The notes: generated by a model from the sequence alone, not told the origin. DNA of 64,000 nt from an uncultured Porphyromonas sp. (GCF_900541275.1 NZ_UQJH01000006.1:1-64000), one strand, 5' to 3'. Positions 9,281 through 18,148 are shown, counted from the stretch's first letter. A program made the numbers and translations.

Positions 9281-10729
9281 ATGCAGACCATCAAGACTCC
9301 CATACTCCTGATGCTTACCGCGCTGCTCTTACTCTGCAGCGGGTGCCGCAAGTTTATGCTCTTTGACGTCTCCGTCCCGGAGGAACGCAACCCACTGATC
9401 AATAAGAAGACCCCCACGACCAAGGCAGACCTCTACTTCCTCGACAAGCACCTCGCCACCGAGGAGGATCACGGACCCGTGGTGGAGGGGACACTCCCAA
9501 ATCCCGACCCCGACGGAGCCTTCGCCGACTGGGCCACCTGCCTCGTGATGATCAAGGAGGGGCACGACCATGGTCAGGGCAAGCTCCACGGCAACTACGT
9601 CTACCCCAATGCGCCCTGGAAGCAGGAGCAATTCTGCGTCATCCACAATACACCCGATGGCATCCGCGTGGAGATGGATCGAGAGTCTACAGCCACCTTC
9701 CTGGAGCTGGAGGCAGCGAAGGAGAGGGGGCAGGCTCTTGACACCGTGGGACCTGAGTACTTCCGCATCATCGGTGGGACGAAGAAGCTCTGGGGACTCT
9801 GCCTCTACTTCTATGACAAGAAGGGGAACCCGATCAACGACAAGATCTACGACGCCTCAGAGGAGTATCAGCTCTTCTTCTCCGTCAGCGACCGAGACGA
9901 CAAGGGTCAGCCCTACGACGTGATGGACGTGCGCTTCCGCAATGGTCTCTCACCCGAGGCGATGACCATGATCGACCGACCGATGGCGCTGGATGAGCGT
10001 GCCTTCAGAGAGGAGAAGCCTGTCCCGGCCGCCCTCTTTGCCGGTGCAAAGAGCCTGGAGGAGCGAAGGGCTCTGACGCGACCCTACATCTTCACCTACA
10101 CCTATCGTGACACCTGGACACAGAACGACATGGCGGATGGCGTGCGGACGCTCTACAACATCCGCCTCCTGCCACCACTGATCCGGAGCCAGTACTACCT
10201 CGCCTCGCTGCCCCAGGACCAGGACTATGTAGGGCTGAAGGGGCACCTCGAATTTGACTTCCAGGACGAGGGTGCCGACTACCGCCAGTGGCCTCTGGCA
10301 CGAACGAAGCCACATATGGGCGGTGGAGTAAAGTATGAGCGGGGAAGCTACCTCCAGCCCCAGTTTTACCTCGCCGTACAGGTGATGAAGTGCGAGAAAG
10401 GCAAGAAAAGGGTCATCCCCGCGGATAAGGATGCGGAGCATGCACGCAATGGCAAGGCCCCTCACAATGACTTTGTCTGCGCTGACTTCGACGATCTGCG
10501 ACCCGAGTCGGGCTGGCAGGAGATCATCCGGATCAATATCCCGATGAAGCAGTATGCCACCGTCTTTGACAGCGACCCTACGGACCCGGATCCCAATGAG
10601 CCCTACTACTTCCAGCTGGGACGGGAGATCGGGCTGAAGCCTCAAGAGGCGTATGAGGCGGTCTCCAACCTCAAGACTCACGGTGTGACCGGTACCGGTG
10701 GCAACGGCTACGGGTCATGGTTTCTCTGA
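9281..10729 (+). CDS. Lipoprotein B of the TonB locus, distant paralogue of A
   Basis: A 482-residue predicted lipoprotein; the signal MQTIKTPILLMLTALLLLCSGC puts the lipidated cysteine at residue 22. It follows lipoprotein A after 12 bp. A striking His-rich stretch, KEGHDHGQGKLHG, lies at about residues 90-102, a possible metal-binding patch. The middle and C-terminal parts share ordered motifs with lipoprotein A (YFYDKKGNPIN, IFTYTYRDT, VGLKGHLEF), suggesting duplication and divergence. No enzyme motif was seen. As an outer-membrane lipoprotein next to a TonB receptor it may capture substrate, as SusD, HmuY or BtuG do for theirs, but it resembles none of these in sequence as far as I can tell. 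Confidence 0.75.
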   Translation: MQTIKTPILLMLTALLLLCSGCRKFMLFDVSVPEERNPLINKKTPTTKADLYFLDKHLATEEDHGPVVEGTLPNPDPDGAFADWATCLVMIKEGHDHGQGKLHGNYVYPNAPWKQEQFCVIHNTPDGIRVEMDRESTATFLELEAAKERGQALDTVGPEYFRIIGGTKKLWGLCLYFYDKKGNPINDKIYDASEEYQLFFSVSDRDDKGQPYDVMDVRFRNGLSPEAMTMIDRPMALDERAFREEKPVPAALFAGAKSLEERRALTRPYIFTYTYRDTWTQNDMADGVRTLYNIRLLPPLIRSQYYLASLPQDQDYVGLKGHLEFDFQDEGADYRQWPLARTKPHMGGGVKYERGSYLQPQFYLAVQVMKCEKGKKRVIPADKDAEHARNGKAPHNDFVCADFDDLRPESGWQEIIRINIPMKQYATVFDSDPTDPDPNEPYYFQLGREIGLKPQEAYEAVSNLKTHGVTGTGGNGYGSWFL

Positions 10730-10747
10730 TTACACAATCCTATCGAC

Positions 10748-12148
10748 ATGAAAACGAAGATACATCCCTCCTACCTCCTTCCGCTACTAGTGCTACTCCT
10801 CAGTAGCTGCCTCGGACTCACTCGACCGGAGGAGGAAGAGAAGCGGGTCAGCGACGACCACTTGATGATCAAGGAGGTATTCAGCTCCGGCACCTACACC
10901 CCCGATGTAAAGTGGGGCAGCGGCTTTGTGGGACCGGCATCCTACGACTACGACAAGTACATCATCATCTACAATCCCACCTCCAAGGTGATCTACCTCG
11001 ACAGTCTCTGCATAGCGAGGACGGCATTCCAGATGGATCTGGCGATCGACCTCAAGGGGGACGAGGAATTTACCGAAACTCACTGCCCGGTGGATAACAT
11101 TATGATGTTCCCCGGGAGCGGACACGACTATCCCATCAATCCGGGAGAGGAGAAAGTACTCACAGCGGTGGCGGTCAATCACACACTGAGTCGAGAGGAG
11201 ATGATGAAGAAGTACACCTTCGTCAGCGAGAGCTTCTTCATCGGTGGTACCTCGACGGAGAATAAGAAGGCGTGCGACCTGTCAGGTGCCGACTTCGAGT
11301 GGCTCACCCCATCACAGATGCGGAACAATTACTTCTACTACCTCGAGGACACCAACACGGTGCCTAACCTGATCCCCGTCTTTGCGGGCTTTCAGTACAA
11401 TAATCCGGAGTGCGAGGGACAATTTGATGTCCCGGAAAACCGGACCCTCCTCCTCGTCAAGCTGGGAGTCCCCCCGACAGATCTTGATCAAGAGAAGTAC
11501 TGGTGGGACTACGAGACAGGACACGAAAACTCCTTCCACAGCCTCGAGACACCCCACCACAAGGCGCACGTCAAGGGCGATGCCCACTGCGTCAAGCTCC
11601 CCAATGAGTGGGTCATCGATGCGGTCTCGATCTGCCCCCAGAAAAACTATAAGCGCACCCGAGTCTCCAAGGAGATCGATGCCGGGTACAATAGCGTCCG
11701 GGAGGGAAGGGAGAGCGATGCACAGCAGGGAAGCTGGCGGGGCTACTCCCTGCAGCGGAAGTATAATGGCGAGCGCTTCCAGGACACGAATAACTCGACC
11801 ACAGACTTCGAGAAGCAGGCGGCTACACTCCTCACCATCCCTCCGAAGAAGCTCTACAACCCCAATGTCACCTTCGTCGATGGGCATAGCTACCGGATGA
11901 CCGTCGGGCAGAAGGAATTCTTCATCCGTGCCAAGGTCTCTCCGCGTAATGCCAAGGAGACCGCCGTCACATGGACCAGCTCCGACCCATCAATCGCGGA
12001 GGTGAAGGGGACCCCTACCAAGCCACGCACCGGCATCAGTGCCGCCTGGATCACCGGCCTCAAACCCGGCACCGTCACCATCACCGCCTCCCTCGCCAAT
12101 GGCGCAGAGGATGTCTGCACGCTGGTCGTGGAGGCTCCTAAGGAATGA
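10748..12148 (+). CDS. DUF4876-like lipoprotein with C-terminal bacterial Ig-like domain
   Basis: A 466-residue lipoprotein. The signal peptide ends LLLSSC and is followed by LGLTRPEEEEKR, an acidic stretch close to the cysteine like the surface-export signals of Bacteroidota lipoproteins. The first 200 residues (KEVFSSGTYTP, YDYDKYIIIYNPTSKVIYLD) resemble my recollection of the DUF4876 family, which often sits beside TonB receptors; this assignment is from memory. The last 80 residues (VTWTSSDPSIAEVKG, GLKPGTVTITASLANG) are a BIG_2-type immunoglobulin-like domain. It starts 18 bp after lipoprotein B. A structural or ligand-presenting role at the cell surface is likely; the substrate is unknown. 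Confidence 0.75.
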   Translation: MKTKIHPSYLLPLLVLLLSSCLGLTRPEEEEKRVSDDHLMIKEVFSSGTYTPDVKWGSGFVGPASYDYDKYIIIYNPTSKVIYLDSLCIARTAFQMDLAIDLKGDEEFTETHCPVDNIMMFPGSGHDYPINPGEEKVLTAVAVNHTLSREEMMKKYTFVSESFFIGGTSTENKKACDLSGADFEWLTPSQMRNNYFYYLEDTNTVPNLIPVFAGFQYNNPECEGQFDVPENRTLLLVKLGVPPTDLDQEKYWWDYETGHENSFHSLETPHHKAHVKGDAHCVKLPNEWVIDAVSICPQKNYKRTRVSKEIDAGYNSVREGRESDAQQGSWRGYSLQRKYNGERFQDTNNSTTDFEKQAATLLTIPPKKLYNPNVTFVDGHSYRMTVGQKEFFIRAKVSPRNAKETAVTWTSSDPSIAEVKGTPTKPRTGISAAWITGLKPGTVTITASLANGAEDVCTLVVEAPKE

Positions 12149-12150
12149 CA

Positions 12151-12182
12151 TACGGCCGTAAAGGTATCAGCCGTACTTTTTT
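12151..12182 (+). terminator. Weak intercistronic hairpin with T-run
   Basis: TACGGC (12151-12156) pairs with GCCGTA (12170-12175), followed by CTTTTTT. The stem is only 6 bp, so it may give partial termination between the third lipoprotein and the last Ig-like gene rather than a hard stop. Confidence 0.4.
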
Positions 12183-12214
12183 GCTAACCAAAACAATCAA
12201 GAATAATGTACACC

Positions 12215-13285
12215 ATGAAGAAAATCAAACTCAGAGCCCTCCTCCTCTCCGTCACTCTGCTCCTCCTGACCTTACCCGGCTGCAAAAGGCCCGGCGAGGG
12301 GTCCGAGCCGACGCCGGAGAGCGCCACCGTGACCATCAACCCCAGCACCGCCAAGCTCAAGGTGGGCGAGACACTCAAGCTCACCGCCACCATCACCCCG
12401 AAGGACGCCAAGGGGATCAAGCTCACCTGGAGCTCATCCGACCCCGAGGTGGCTCAGGTCGACAGGAGCAGCGGTGAGGTGAAGGGGGTCAAGGCAGGCA
12501 AGGCGATCATTACCGCCCGTCTCTCCAGTGGCAAGTCCGCCACCTGTACCCTCGAGGTGATCGATGAGGGCGGGAAGACACCGGAGCCCACTCCCACACC
12601 GGAGCCCACTCCCAATCCCACGCCCAACCCCACTCCCAATCCCGAGCCCAATCCCGGGGAGTACACCTACACCATCACAACGGATCAACAGGAGTACACC
12701 GTCGAGGTGGGGAAGAAGATCACCATCAAGCCTACCCTCACCCCGGCTCCGGCAGAGGGAGAGACAGTCTCCTTCTCCTTCAAGGGCGGCAAGAAGTACA
12801 TCGAGGGGAAGGGTGAGATCACCATTGCGCTCGTCAATAACGACGGCTCCGTCGAGGGTATAAACGAGGGGGACTGCACCGTCACCATCTCAGCCAAGGG
12901 CGCCAAGCCGGTCGAGTGCAAGGTGATCGTTAAGAAAGCTGTGCAGGAGACCGTGACGCTCCCTGCAGGTGCTCGCGTCGCCATCATGCATGAGGTGGAC
13001 GGTGTGGATGAGGAGGTGACGGCGAAGCTCACCTTCAGCACCTACACCACTGACTTCACCCTCACACCGGTGGTGCTGGATAAGGACGGTCAGGTACTTG
13101 AGGGCGACACGGCATACGAATTTGACTGGAGCTCCTCCAATAGCAAATTAGTGGAGTACAATGCTGTCATGGGGAACTTTAATCTCCCGAGCGGTGAGAC
13201 CGGCAGCTGCAAGCTGACCGCCACTCTCAAGGGATCAAACGCCTCGGCCTCAGTAGAGGTGGAGATCGTTGCCCCGAAGAAGTAA
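12215..13285 (+). CDS. Ig-like (BIG_2) repeat lipoprotein
   Basis: A 356-residue lipoprotein starting at MKKIKLRALLLSVTLLLLTL and lipidated at the cysteine in LPGCKRPGEG; an ATG three codons earlier (12206) is the alternative. Residues about 35-115 form a clear BIG_2 domain (VTINPSTAKLKVGETLKL, LTWSSSDPEVAQV, GVKAGKAIITARLSSG). A Pro/Thr/Asn/Glu-rich linker follows (PEPTPTPEPTPNP and so on), then two further Ig-like beta domains to the C-terminus (VEVGKKITIKPTLTPAPAEG and a last domain near FDWSSSNSKLVE). It is the last gene of the TonB locus, although a weak hairpin separates it from its neighbour. It probably acts as a cell-surface adhesive or spacer module; binding specificity cannot be read from the sequence. 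Confidence 0.78.
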   Translation: MKKIKLRALLLSVTLLLLTLPGCKRPGEGSEPTPESATVTINPSTAKLKVGETLKLTATITPKDAKGIKLTWSSSDPEVAQVDRSSGEVKGVKAGKAIITARLSSGKSATCTLEVIDEGGKTPEPTPTPEPTPNPTPNPTPNPEPNPGEYTYTITTDQQEYTVEVGKKITIKPTLTPAPAEGETVSFSFKGGKKYIEGKGEITIALVNNDGSVEGINEGDCTVTISAKGAKPVECKVIVKKAVQETVTLPAGARVAIMHEVDGVDEEVTAKLTFSTYTTDFTLTPVVLDKDGQVLEGDTAYEFDWSSSNSKLVEYNAVMGNFNLPSGETGSCKLTATLKGSNASASVEVEIVAPKK

Positions 13286-13303
13286 TCTCCTTACATAAAG
13301 CAG

Positions 13304-13339
13304 AAGACCGCACCATAGGCTTGCCTGTGGTGCGGTCTT
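13304..13339. terminator. Bidirectional terminator hairpin
   Basis: A 17-bp stem (13304-13320 with 13323-13339, one G-T pair) lies between the convergent Ig-like lipoprotein gene (plus) and rmlC (minus). It is 9 bp from the rmlC stop and 19 bp from the lipoprotein stop. T-runs are poor on both sides, but the long stem and position support a shared terminator. Confidence 0.7.
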
Positions 13340-13347
13340 CCTATTTC

Positions 13348-13926
13348 TTAGAGCGGGAAGAGGGGGATCCGGGTGCCGAGATCCTGACCGGAGAGGCGAG
13401 GATTGTGGAGGTCCTTCTCCGACAGGATCATCTCCTCGGGGCGGATGGGCCACGGTATGGCGAGCGTCGGATCGTCCCACGCCACCGCTCCCTCGCTCTC
13501 GGGGTGGTAGTAGTTATCCACCTTGTACTGGAAGACCGCTACGTCGCTCAGCACGCAGAAGCCGTGCGCAAAGCCCCGTGGGATGAAGAATTGTCGATGG
13601 TTGTCCTCCGTCAGTTCGACGGCGATATGCTTCCCATAGGTCGGAGAGTCGGGGCGAAGGTCTACCGCCACGTCCCACACACGCCCCACGATGACGCGGA
13701 CCAGCTTCGCCTGAGCATGGGGATCGCGCTGGTAGTGGAGTCCCCGCACTACCCCATAGGACGACCTTGACTCATTGTCCTGGACAAAGGTGGTCCCGCA
13801 GATCGCCTCGTACCTCTCGCGGGAGTAGCTCTCCATGAAGTACCCCCGCTCATCCGTGTAGACTCGCGGCTCGAGGATCAGCACGCCCTCGATCTCTGTC
13901 TCTGTCACCCTCACCTTCTCATCCAT
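13348..13926 (-). CDS. rmlC: dTDP-4-dehydrorhamnose 3,5-epimerase
   Basis: RmlC (RfbC) catalyses the third step of dTDP-L-rhamnose synthesis, epimerising dTDP-4-keto-6-deoxyglucose at C3 and C5. The 192-residue length fits the family. Diagnostic segments are EGVLILEPRVYTDERGYFMESY at the N-terminus, the catalytic-His region GVVRGLHYQRDPHAQAKLVR, and FIPRGFAHGFCVLSD with the conserved Gly/His. It is the last gene of an rmlA-rmlB-rmlC run on the minus strand, 77 bp beyond the rmlB stop. No rmlD reductase follows, so the final product may be completed by an enzyme encoded elsewhere or may be a different dTDP-6-deoxy sugar. Confidence 0.95.
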   Translation of the reverse strand: MDEKVRVTETEIEGVLILEPRVYTDERGYFMESYSRERYEAICGTTFVQDNESRSSYGVVRGLHYQRDPHAQAKLVRVIVGRVWDVAVDLRPDSPTYGKHIAVELTEDNHRQFFIPRGFAHGFCVLSDVAVFQYKVDNYYHPESEGAVAWDDPTLAIPWPIRPEEMILSEKDLHNPRLSGQDLGTRIPLFPL

Positions 13927-14003
13927 AAGTCAGTCCTTTTCTGGTCATTTTTTGCAGGGTAAGTGGTATCAGATACCATTTTCCCTACAAAATCTGACGA
14001 ATC

Positions 14004-15077
14004 TCAGCGGTGCGAGTACATATCTTGGTAGTAGGAGCGATATGCGCCTGAGGTGACGTGGGCGAGCCACTGCTCGTTAGACAGGTACCAGTCGACCGTC
14101 TTCCGAAGTCCCTCCTCAAAGGTATGCTCCGGTCGCCAGCCCAGCTCGCGCTCGATCTTGGAGGCATCGATGGCGTAGCGCACGTCATGCCCCGGGCGGT
14201 CGCCCACGTGGCGGATCAGGCGCTCAGAGCTCCCCTGAGGGCGCCCAAGCGCCTCGTCCACGAGACGGATAAGGGTGTGGATCACCTCGATATTCTCCCG
14301 CTCGCAGTGACCACCTATATTGTACGTCTCACCCACCCTGCCCCGGTGGTAGATCAGGTCGATCGCCGCAGCGTGGTCATCGACATAGAGCCAGTCGCGC
14401 ACCTGACGGCCGTCGCCGTAGACCGGCAGCTCACGCTCCTCACGGATATTATTGATGAAGAGTGGGATAAGCTTCTCGGGGTGCTGGTAGGGTCCGTAGT
14501 TATTGGAGCAATTGGAGATCAGCGTGGGCAGCCCGTAGGTGTCGTGGAAGGCGCGGACAAAGTGGTCACACGATGCCTTGGAGGCGGCGTAGGGCGAGTG
14601 AGGGTCGTACCGGGTGGTCTCGGAGAAGGGGGGATCCTCCGGCCCGAGCGACCCGTACACCTCGTCCGTGCTGATCTGGTAGAAGCGCTTGCCGTCGAAG
14701 CCGCCCTCCTGCCGCCACACCTTGCAGGCTGCCTGCAGGAGTGAGACACAGCCGCGTACATTGCTCCGCACGAAAGCGAAGGGATCCTTGATGCTCCGGT
14801 CGACATGGCTCTCGGCGGCAAAGTTGATGATCCCATCGATCCGGTACTCCTGCATTATCCGGAGGACGAAGTCGTAGTCAGCGATGTCGCCCTGGATGAA
14901 GTGGTAATTGGGGTGCGCCTCTACCGAAGCAAGGTTCTCCAGATTGCCGGCATAGGTGAGCGCGTCAAAGTTGTAGAAATGGCTCTCCGGGTAGCGCTCC
15001 ACCATACGGCGAAGCAGCGCACTGCCGATGAAGCCCGCCCCGCCGGTGACGAGGATATGAGCATTAGGGGTATTCAC
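14004..15077 (-). CDS. rmlB: dTDP-glucose 4,6-dehydratase
   Basis: RmlB (RfbB), an extended short-chain dehydrogenase that turns dTDP-glucose into dTDP-4-keto-6-deoxyglucose with bound NAD. The protein has 357 residues. It shows the Rossmann motif GGAGFIGS near residue 13, the catalytic [10 protein letters not shown], the YAASK (YxxxK) pair and [16 protein letters not shown], all typical of this enzyme. Its ATG overlaps the rmlA stop by 4 bp (15074-15077), so the two are translationally coupled. The product feeds RmlC downstream. A cytoplasmic role in cell-surface polysaccharide precursor supply is expected. Confidence 0.97.
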   Translation of the reverse strand: MNTPNAHILVTGGAGFIGSALLRRMVERYPESHFYNFDALTYAGNLENLASVEAHPNYHFIQGDIADYDFVLRIMQEYRIDGIINFAAESHVDRSIKDPFAFVRSNVRGCVSLLQAACKVWRQEGGFDGKRFYQISTDEVYGSLGPEDPPFSETTRYDPHSPYAASKASCDHFVRAFHDTYGLPTLISNCSNNYGPYQHPEKLIPLFINNIREERELPVYGDGRQVRDWLYVDDHAAAIDLIYHRGRVGETYNIGGHCERENIEVIHTLIRLVDEALGRPQGSSERLIRHVGDRPGHDVRYAIDASKIERELGWRPEHTFEEGLRKTVDWYLSNEQWLAHVTSGAYRSYYQDMYSHR

Positions 15078-15955
15078 GATTCTTCTTCTAATAGAGAGAT
15101 TAAGTACTGACCATATTCGTTCTGTTGCATCGGCTCAGCGATCCGGCGCAGCTCCTCCCCCGTGATGTATCCACGGCTGTAGGCGATCTCCTCGAGGCAC
15201 GCCACCTTCAGCCCCTGACGCTTCTCGATCGCCTCGATGTAAGCACCCGCCTCACTCAGTGACCTGTGGGTGCCGGTGTCGAGCCAGGCGAAGCCCCTCG
15301 GGAAGCGCTCCACACGGAGACGCCCCTCAGCGAGGTAGTGCTGGTTGACGCTCGTGATCTCCAGCTCCCCGCGGGCCGAGGGCTTCACACCCTCCGCCAC
15401 CCGGATGACGTCATTGGGATAAAAGTAGAGCCCCACCACGGCAAAGTGAGACCGCGGCACCTTGGGCTTTTCCTCAATGGAGAGCACTCGCCCCTCGCTG
15501 TCGAAGTCCACCACCCCGTATCGCTCCGGGTCGCTCACCCGGTAGCCGAAGACCACCGCTTGACGCTCCCTCTCGACCGTCCGGACAGCCGACTCCAGCA
15601 GACCGGTGAAGGTGGCACCGTGGAAGATATTATCTCCCAGCACGAGGCAGACATCCTCCTCTCCGATGAAGTCGCGCCCTATGAGGAAAGCCTGAGCCAG
15701 CCCCTCCGGTGCCGGCTGCACAGCGTAGGAGAAGCGCACACCGATCGACCTCCCGTCCCCGAGAAGCCGCTCGTAGGAGGCGCGATCCTCCGGTGTGGTG
15801 ATGATAAGGATCTCCCGGATCCCCGCCAGCATGAGGGTGGAGATCGGGTAGTAGATCATCGGCTTATCGTAGACCGGCAGCAGCTGCTTGGAGACCCCTC
15901 TCGTGATCGGGTAGAGACGGGTGCCGCTCCCGCCGGCAAGTACTATTCCTTTCAT
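15074..15955 (-). CDS. rmlA: Glucose-1-phosphate thymidylyltransferase
   Basis: RmlA (RfbA) makes dTDP-glucose from glucose-1-phosphate and dTTP, the committed step. The 293-residue protein starts [20 protein letters not shown] with the nucleotidyltransferase signature and continues with [30 protein letters not shown] carries the metal-binding Asp, and [19 protein letters not shown] and [11 protein letters not shown] are also conserved. It is the first gene of the rmlA-B-C operon, with a TATCTTTG promoter box 20 bp upstream of the start. The N-terminal region of allosteric dTDP-rhamnose control is conserved, but I cannot judge regulation from sequence alone. Confidence 0.97.
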   Translation of the reverse strand: MKGIVLAGGSGTRLYPITRGVSKQLLPVYDKPMIYYPISTLMLAGIREILIITTPEDRASYERLLGDGRSIGVRFSYAVQPAPEGLAQAFLIGRDFIGEEDVCLVLGDNIFHGATFTGLLESAVRTVERERQAVVFGYRVSDPERYGVVDFDSEGRVLSIEEKPKVPRSHFAVVGLYFYPNDVIRVAEGVKPSARGELEITSVNQHYLAEGRLRVERFPRGFAWLDTGTHRSLSEAGAYIEAIEKRQGLKVACLEEIAYSRGYITGEELRRIAEPMQQNEYGQYLISLLEEES

Positions 15956-15974
15956 CGTCTATAGTGGTATATAG

Positions 15975-15982
15975 CAAAGATA
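15975..15982 (-). promoter_or_regulatory. Promoter -7 box for rmlABC
   Basis: The minus strand reads TATCTTTG, matching TAnnTTTG, about 20 bp upstream of the rmlA start. A CTTG-like -33 match is weak. Confidence 0.5.
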
Positions 15983-16110
15983 GCACTTTACCCCCACACC
16001 AAGTCGAGCTGAGACAGACCGAGCATCAAGAAAAAAATGCTCGGACAAATGCCGACACAAACCTATGGGACACGACGATACCTTGTCTCCCCGTCCGCCA
16101 TGAAAGTCTC

Positions 16111-16620
16111 TTAGTAGAGACTGCTGAGGTAGTCGTACTCCCTACGATAGCGCTCCAGTCTGTCGAGGTCTTGCCGAGTGGGACTTGAGAGACGGGAGAG
16201 ATCCATATTGTGGGTCAGGTCGTGTAGCTTGACCCGGGTGGCGAGTGGACAGGTGCCCACAGCCGTGATGTAGCTCTCACGGTCCGGCGAGGCGTGGTGA
16301 TCGAGCAGACGGAGAGCATCCGCAAGCCGAGCCACGCACTCCTCAGGCAGAGGGGTGCCAACCTCCTCAGCGAGCATGTGTAGCACTTCGTCCACCGTGT
16401 GAGGCGTATCCTCTGCAGCATCATGGAGGTAGCCCACCACTCTCTCCTCCCAAGTAGCACCCATAGAGGCAACAGTCGTGAGGTGACCGGAAAAGTAATC
16501 AACGCCTGCCTTATCGACTTGCCCGGCATGAAGTCGCCGAGCCAGACGGGCCGCTGCATGGACAATGCGCTCCTGCTCGCTCTCTTTCAGAAGATAGCAG
16601 AGGGATGAAGAGTCAGTCAT
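16111..16620 (-). CDS. HD-domain hydrolase of the SpoT/MESH1 (alarmone hydrolase) type
   Basis: A 169-residue single-domain HD protein. The residues that build the Mn-dependent ppGpp 3'-pyrophosphohydrolase site of SpoT/Rel are all in place: H46 (YFSGH), H66-D67 and E70-D71 (YLHDAAEDT), and D134 with N138 (VKLHDLTHNMD). There is no synthetase, TGS or ACT domain, so it resembles small alarmone hydrolases (MESH1/SAH) rather than a full Rel. It lies 20 bp behind comEC in the same direction, probably in one operon with ppk and ppx. Hydrolysis of (p)ppGpp or of a related nucleotide is inference from the intact site; other phosphohydrolase substrates remain possible. Confidence 0.8.
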   Translation of the reverse strand: MTDSSSLCYLLKESEQERIVHAAARLARRLHAGQVDKAGVDYFSGHLTTVASMGATWEERVVGYLHDAAEDTPHTVDEVLHMLAEEVGTPLPEECVARLADALRLLDHHASPDRESYITAVGTCPLATRVKLHDLTHNMDLSRLSSPTRQDLDRLERYRREYDYLSSLY

Positions 16621-16640
16621 ATGATGGTATCCGTTTTTCC

Positions 16641-18143
16641 TTATAAAAAGTCGTAGGGTGTCCGGCGGTTGTAGAGCCGGACGAAGAGCTCACGGGCAGT
16701 GAGGACGATGGCGTAGTAGAGGACGACGAGGACAAGGTCGTACTGCATCGTCACCGTGAGGCTCAGCGCCGGCGTGCCGAAGGTCTCCGTCACCGCCCGC
16801 ATCGCTTCGGAGAGGAGGCTTAGCAGCCAGGGGAGACCCGGTAGCGAGGGGAGGGCAAGCGTCACCAGTCCCACCGGGATGAGCAGACCGCTCAGCGCCA
16901 CGACCGGGATAGCGCTCCAGAGCATACTCCCCGCTGCCCTACCGAAGAAGAGGAAGAGAAAGGGTAGCACGCCTATCTGAGCCGAGATGCAGGCTGCGAG
17001 GCTGCTCCAGACGAAGCGGAGCGAGCTGAGTGAGGGGCTGACCAGCCGGAGTAGGATGGGCATGAAGCTCATCAGCCCCCAGACGGCGCTGACGCTGAGG
17101 AGCAGACCGACGCTTAGGATCGAAAGAGGGTTGAGGAAGAGGAAGAAGAGGAGCGTCAGCGACAGCACCTGCACCGGATCGGCTCGTCGCCCGAGGAGCT
17201 TGGCGAGGAGGTAGATGCCACTCATCACGAAGGCGCGCATCGTGGCGGTCGAGGCACCTGTCAGCAGTGTGTAGAGGAGCAGTCCAAGGAAGATCAGCAG
17301 GTAGCGCAGCCTCCTGTGACGGTAGGCGGGAAGGAGCAGCCCCAAGAGTCCGCTCAGCAGACCGAAGACGATCCCGAGGTGATACCCGCTCACCGCCAGC
17401 ACGTGTGCCACGCCGGAGGCGGTAAAGTCGGACTTCACCGACCGAGGTAGGTGAAGTCGCTCGCCGAGACAGAGCGCATAGACCAGTCCCTTATCCGCTG
17501 CCGTCAGACGATCACCGACAGCCATGTCGAAGCGGCTGATCAGGTGATGCCGTCCCTCCATCAGCCGACAGCGGATGGTCCGGGCCCGCCCGGCGGTCTC
17601 TAAGCTCTGCCCGTACGCCTGCGACACATACCCCTCTCCGAGGAGGTAACGTCCGTAGGAGCCGGGAAGTGTGTCGCCAAGTAGTGCCACCAGGTCGAGG
17701 TCGCCCCGCAGCATCATCCCATAGAGCTCCGCCGACTCTCCCGGCAGGGTGAGGAGGATAGGGATCTCCCCTCCATCGCTCGTCAGCAGAGCTGCATCGT
17801 ACCGGATGGCGCTCTCAGCCGAGGAGGCGACGGGATAATTGACTCTCACCGAGGCATCCTGGAGCGTAACTGAGCGGGGCATTGATCCCAGCGAGCGGAA
17901 CCGCTGATCGGCATAGATGCCGTAGGCAATCACGAGGAGTGGCAGAAGGAGGAAGAAGCGATCCAGCCTCCACCCTCGCCTCCGAGAGAGGAGAAAAGCG
18001 GCGACTGCGAGCAGTCCCAGCGCTACTCCCCCATAGAGCAAGAGATGATGGTAGGCAAGGATCCAGCCGACGAGACAGGCGACCAGCACCCAGAGGGCGG
18101 GCCGATCACCATACCTCAGCGAGCGTATCCGCTCCTCACTCAC
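16641..18143 (-). CDS. ComEC/Rec2-family DNA-uptake channel protein, short form
   Basis: A 500-residue polytopic membrane protein. Two hydrophobic segments at the N-terminus are followed by a DUF4131-like soluble part, then the Competence domain with its hallmark TASGVAHVLAVSGYHLGIVFG and about eight to ten further transmembrane helices, such as GASTATMRAFVMSGIYLLAK. It ends after the membrane domain and lacks the C-terminal metallo-beta-lactamase nuclease domain of Bacillus ComEC. It probably conducts single-stranded DNA into the cytoplasm during transformation. It is 5 bp from ppx/gppA and likely cotranscribed. Confidence 0.88.
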   Translation of the reverse strand: MSEERIRSLRYGDRPALWVLVACLVGWILAYHHLLLYGGVALGLLAVAAFLLSRRRGWRLDRFFLLLPLLVIAYGIYADQRFRSLGSMPRSVTLQDASVRVNYPVASSAESAIRYDAALLTSDGGEIPILLTLPGESAELYGMMLRGDLDLVALLGDTLPGSYGRYLLGEGYVSQAYGQSLETAGRARTIRCRLMEGRHHLISRFDMAVGDRLTAADKGLVYALCLGERLHLPRSVKSDFTASGVAHVLAVSGYHLGIVFGLLSGLLGLLLPAYRHRRLRYLLIFLGLLLYTLLTGASTATMRAFVMSGIYLLAKLLGRRADPVQVLSLTLLFFLFLNPLSILSVGLLLSVSAVWGLMSFMPILLRLVSPSLSSLRFVWSSLAACISAQIGVLPFLFLFFGRAAGSMLWSAIPVVALSGLLIPVGLVTLALPSLPGLPWLLSLLSEAMRAVTETFGTPALSLTVTMQYDLVLVVLYYAIVLTARELFVRLYNRRTPYDFL

Positions 18144-18148
18144 GCGCC

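Noticed and set aside
13985..14188. Second small gene within the start of rmlB's 3' region
   Set aside because: Same-strand out-of-frame shadow overlapping rmlB fully.
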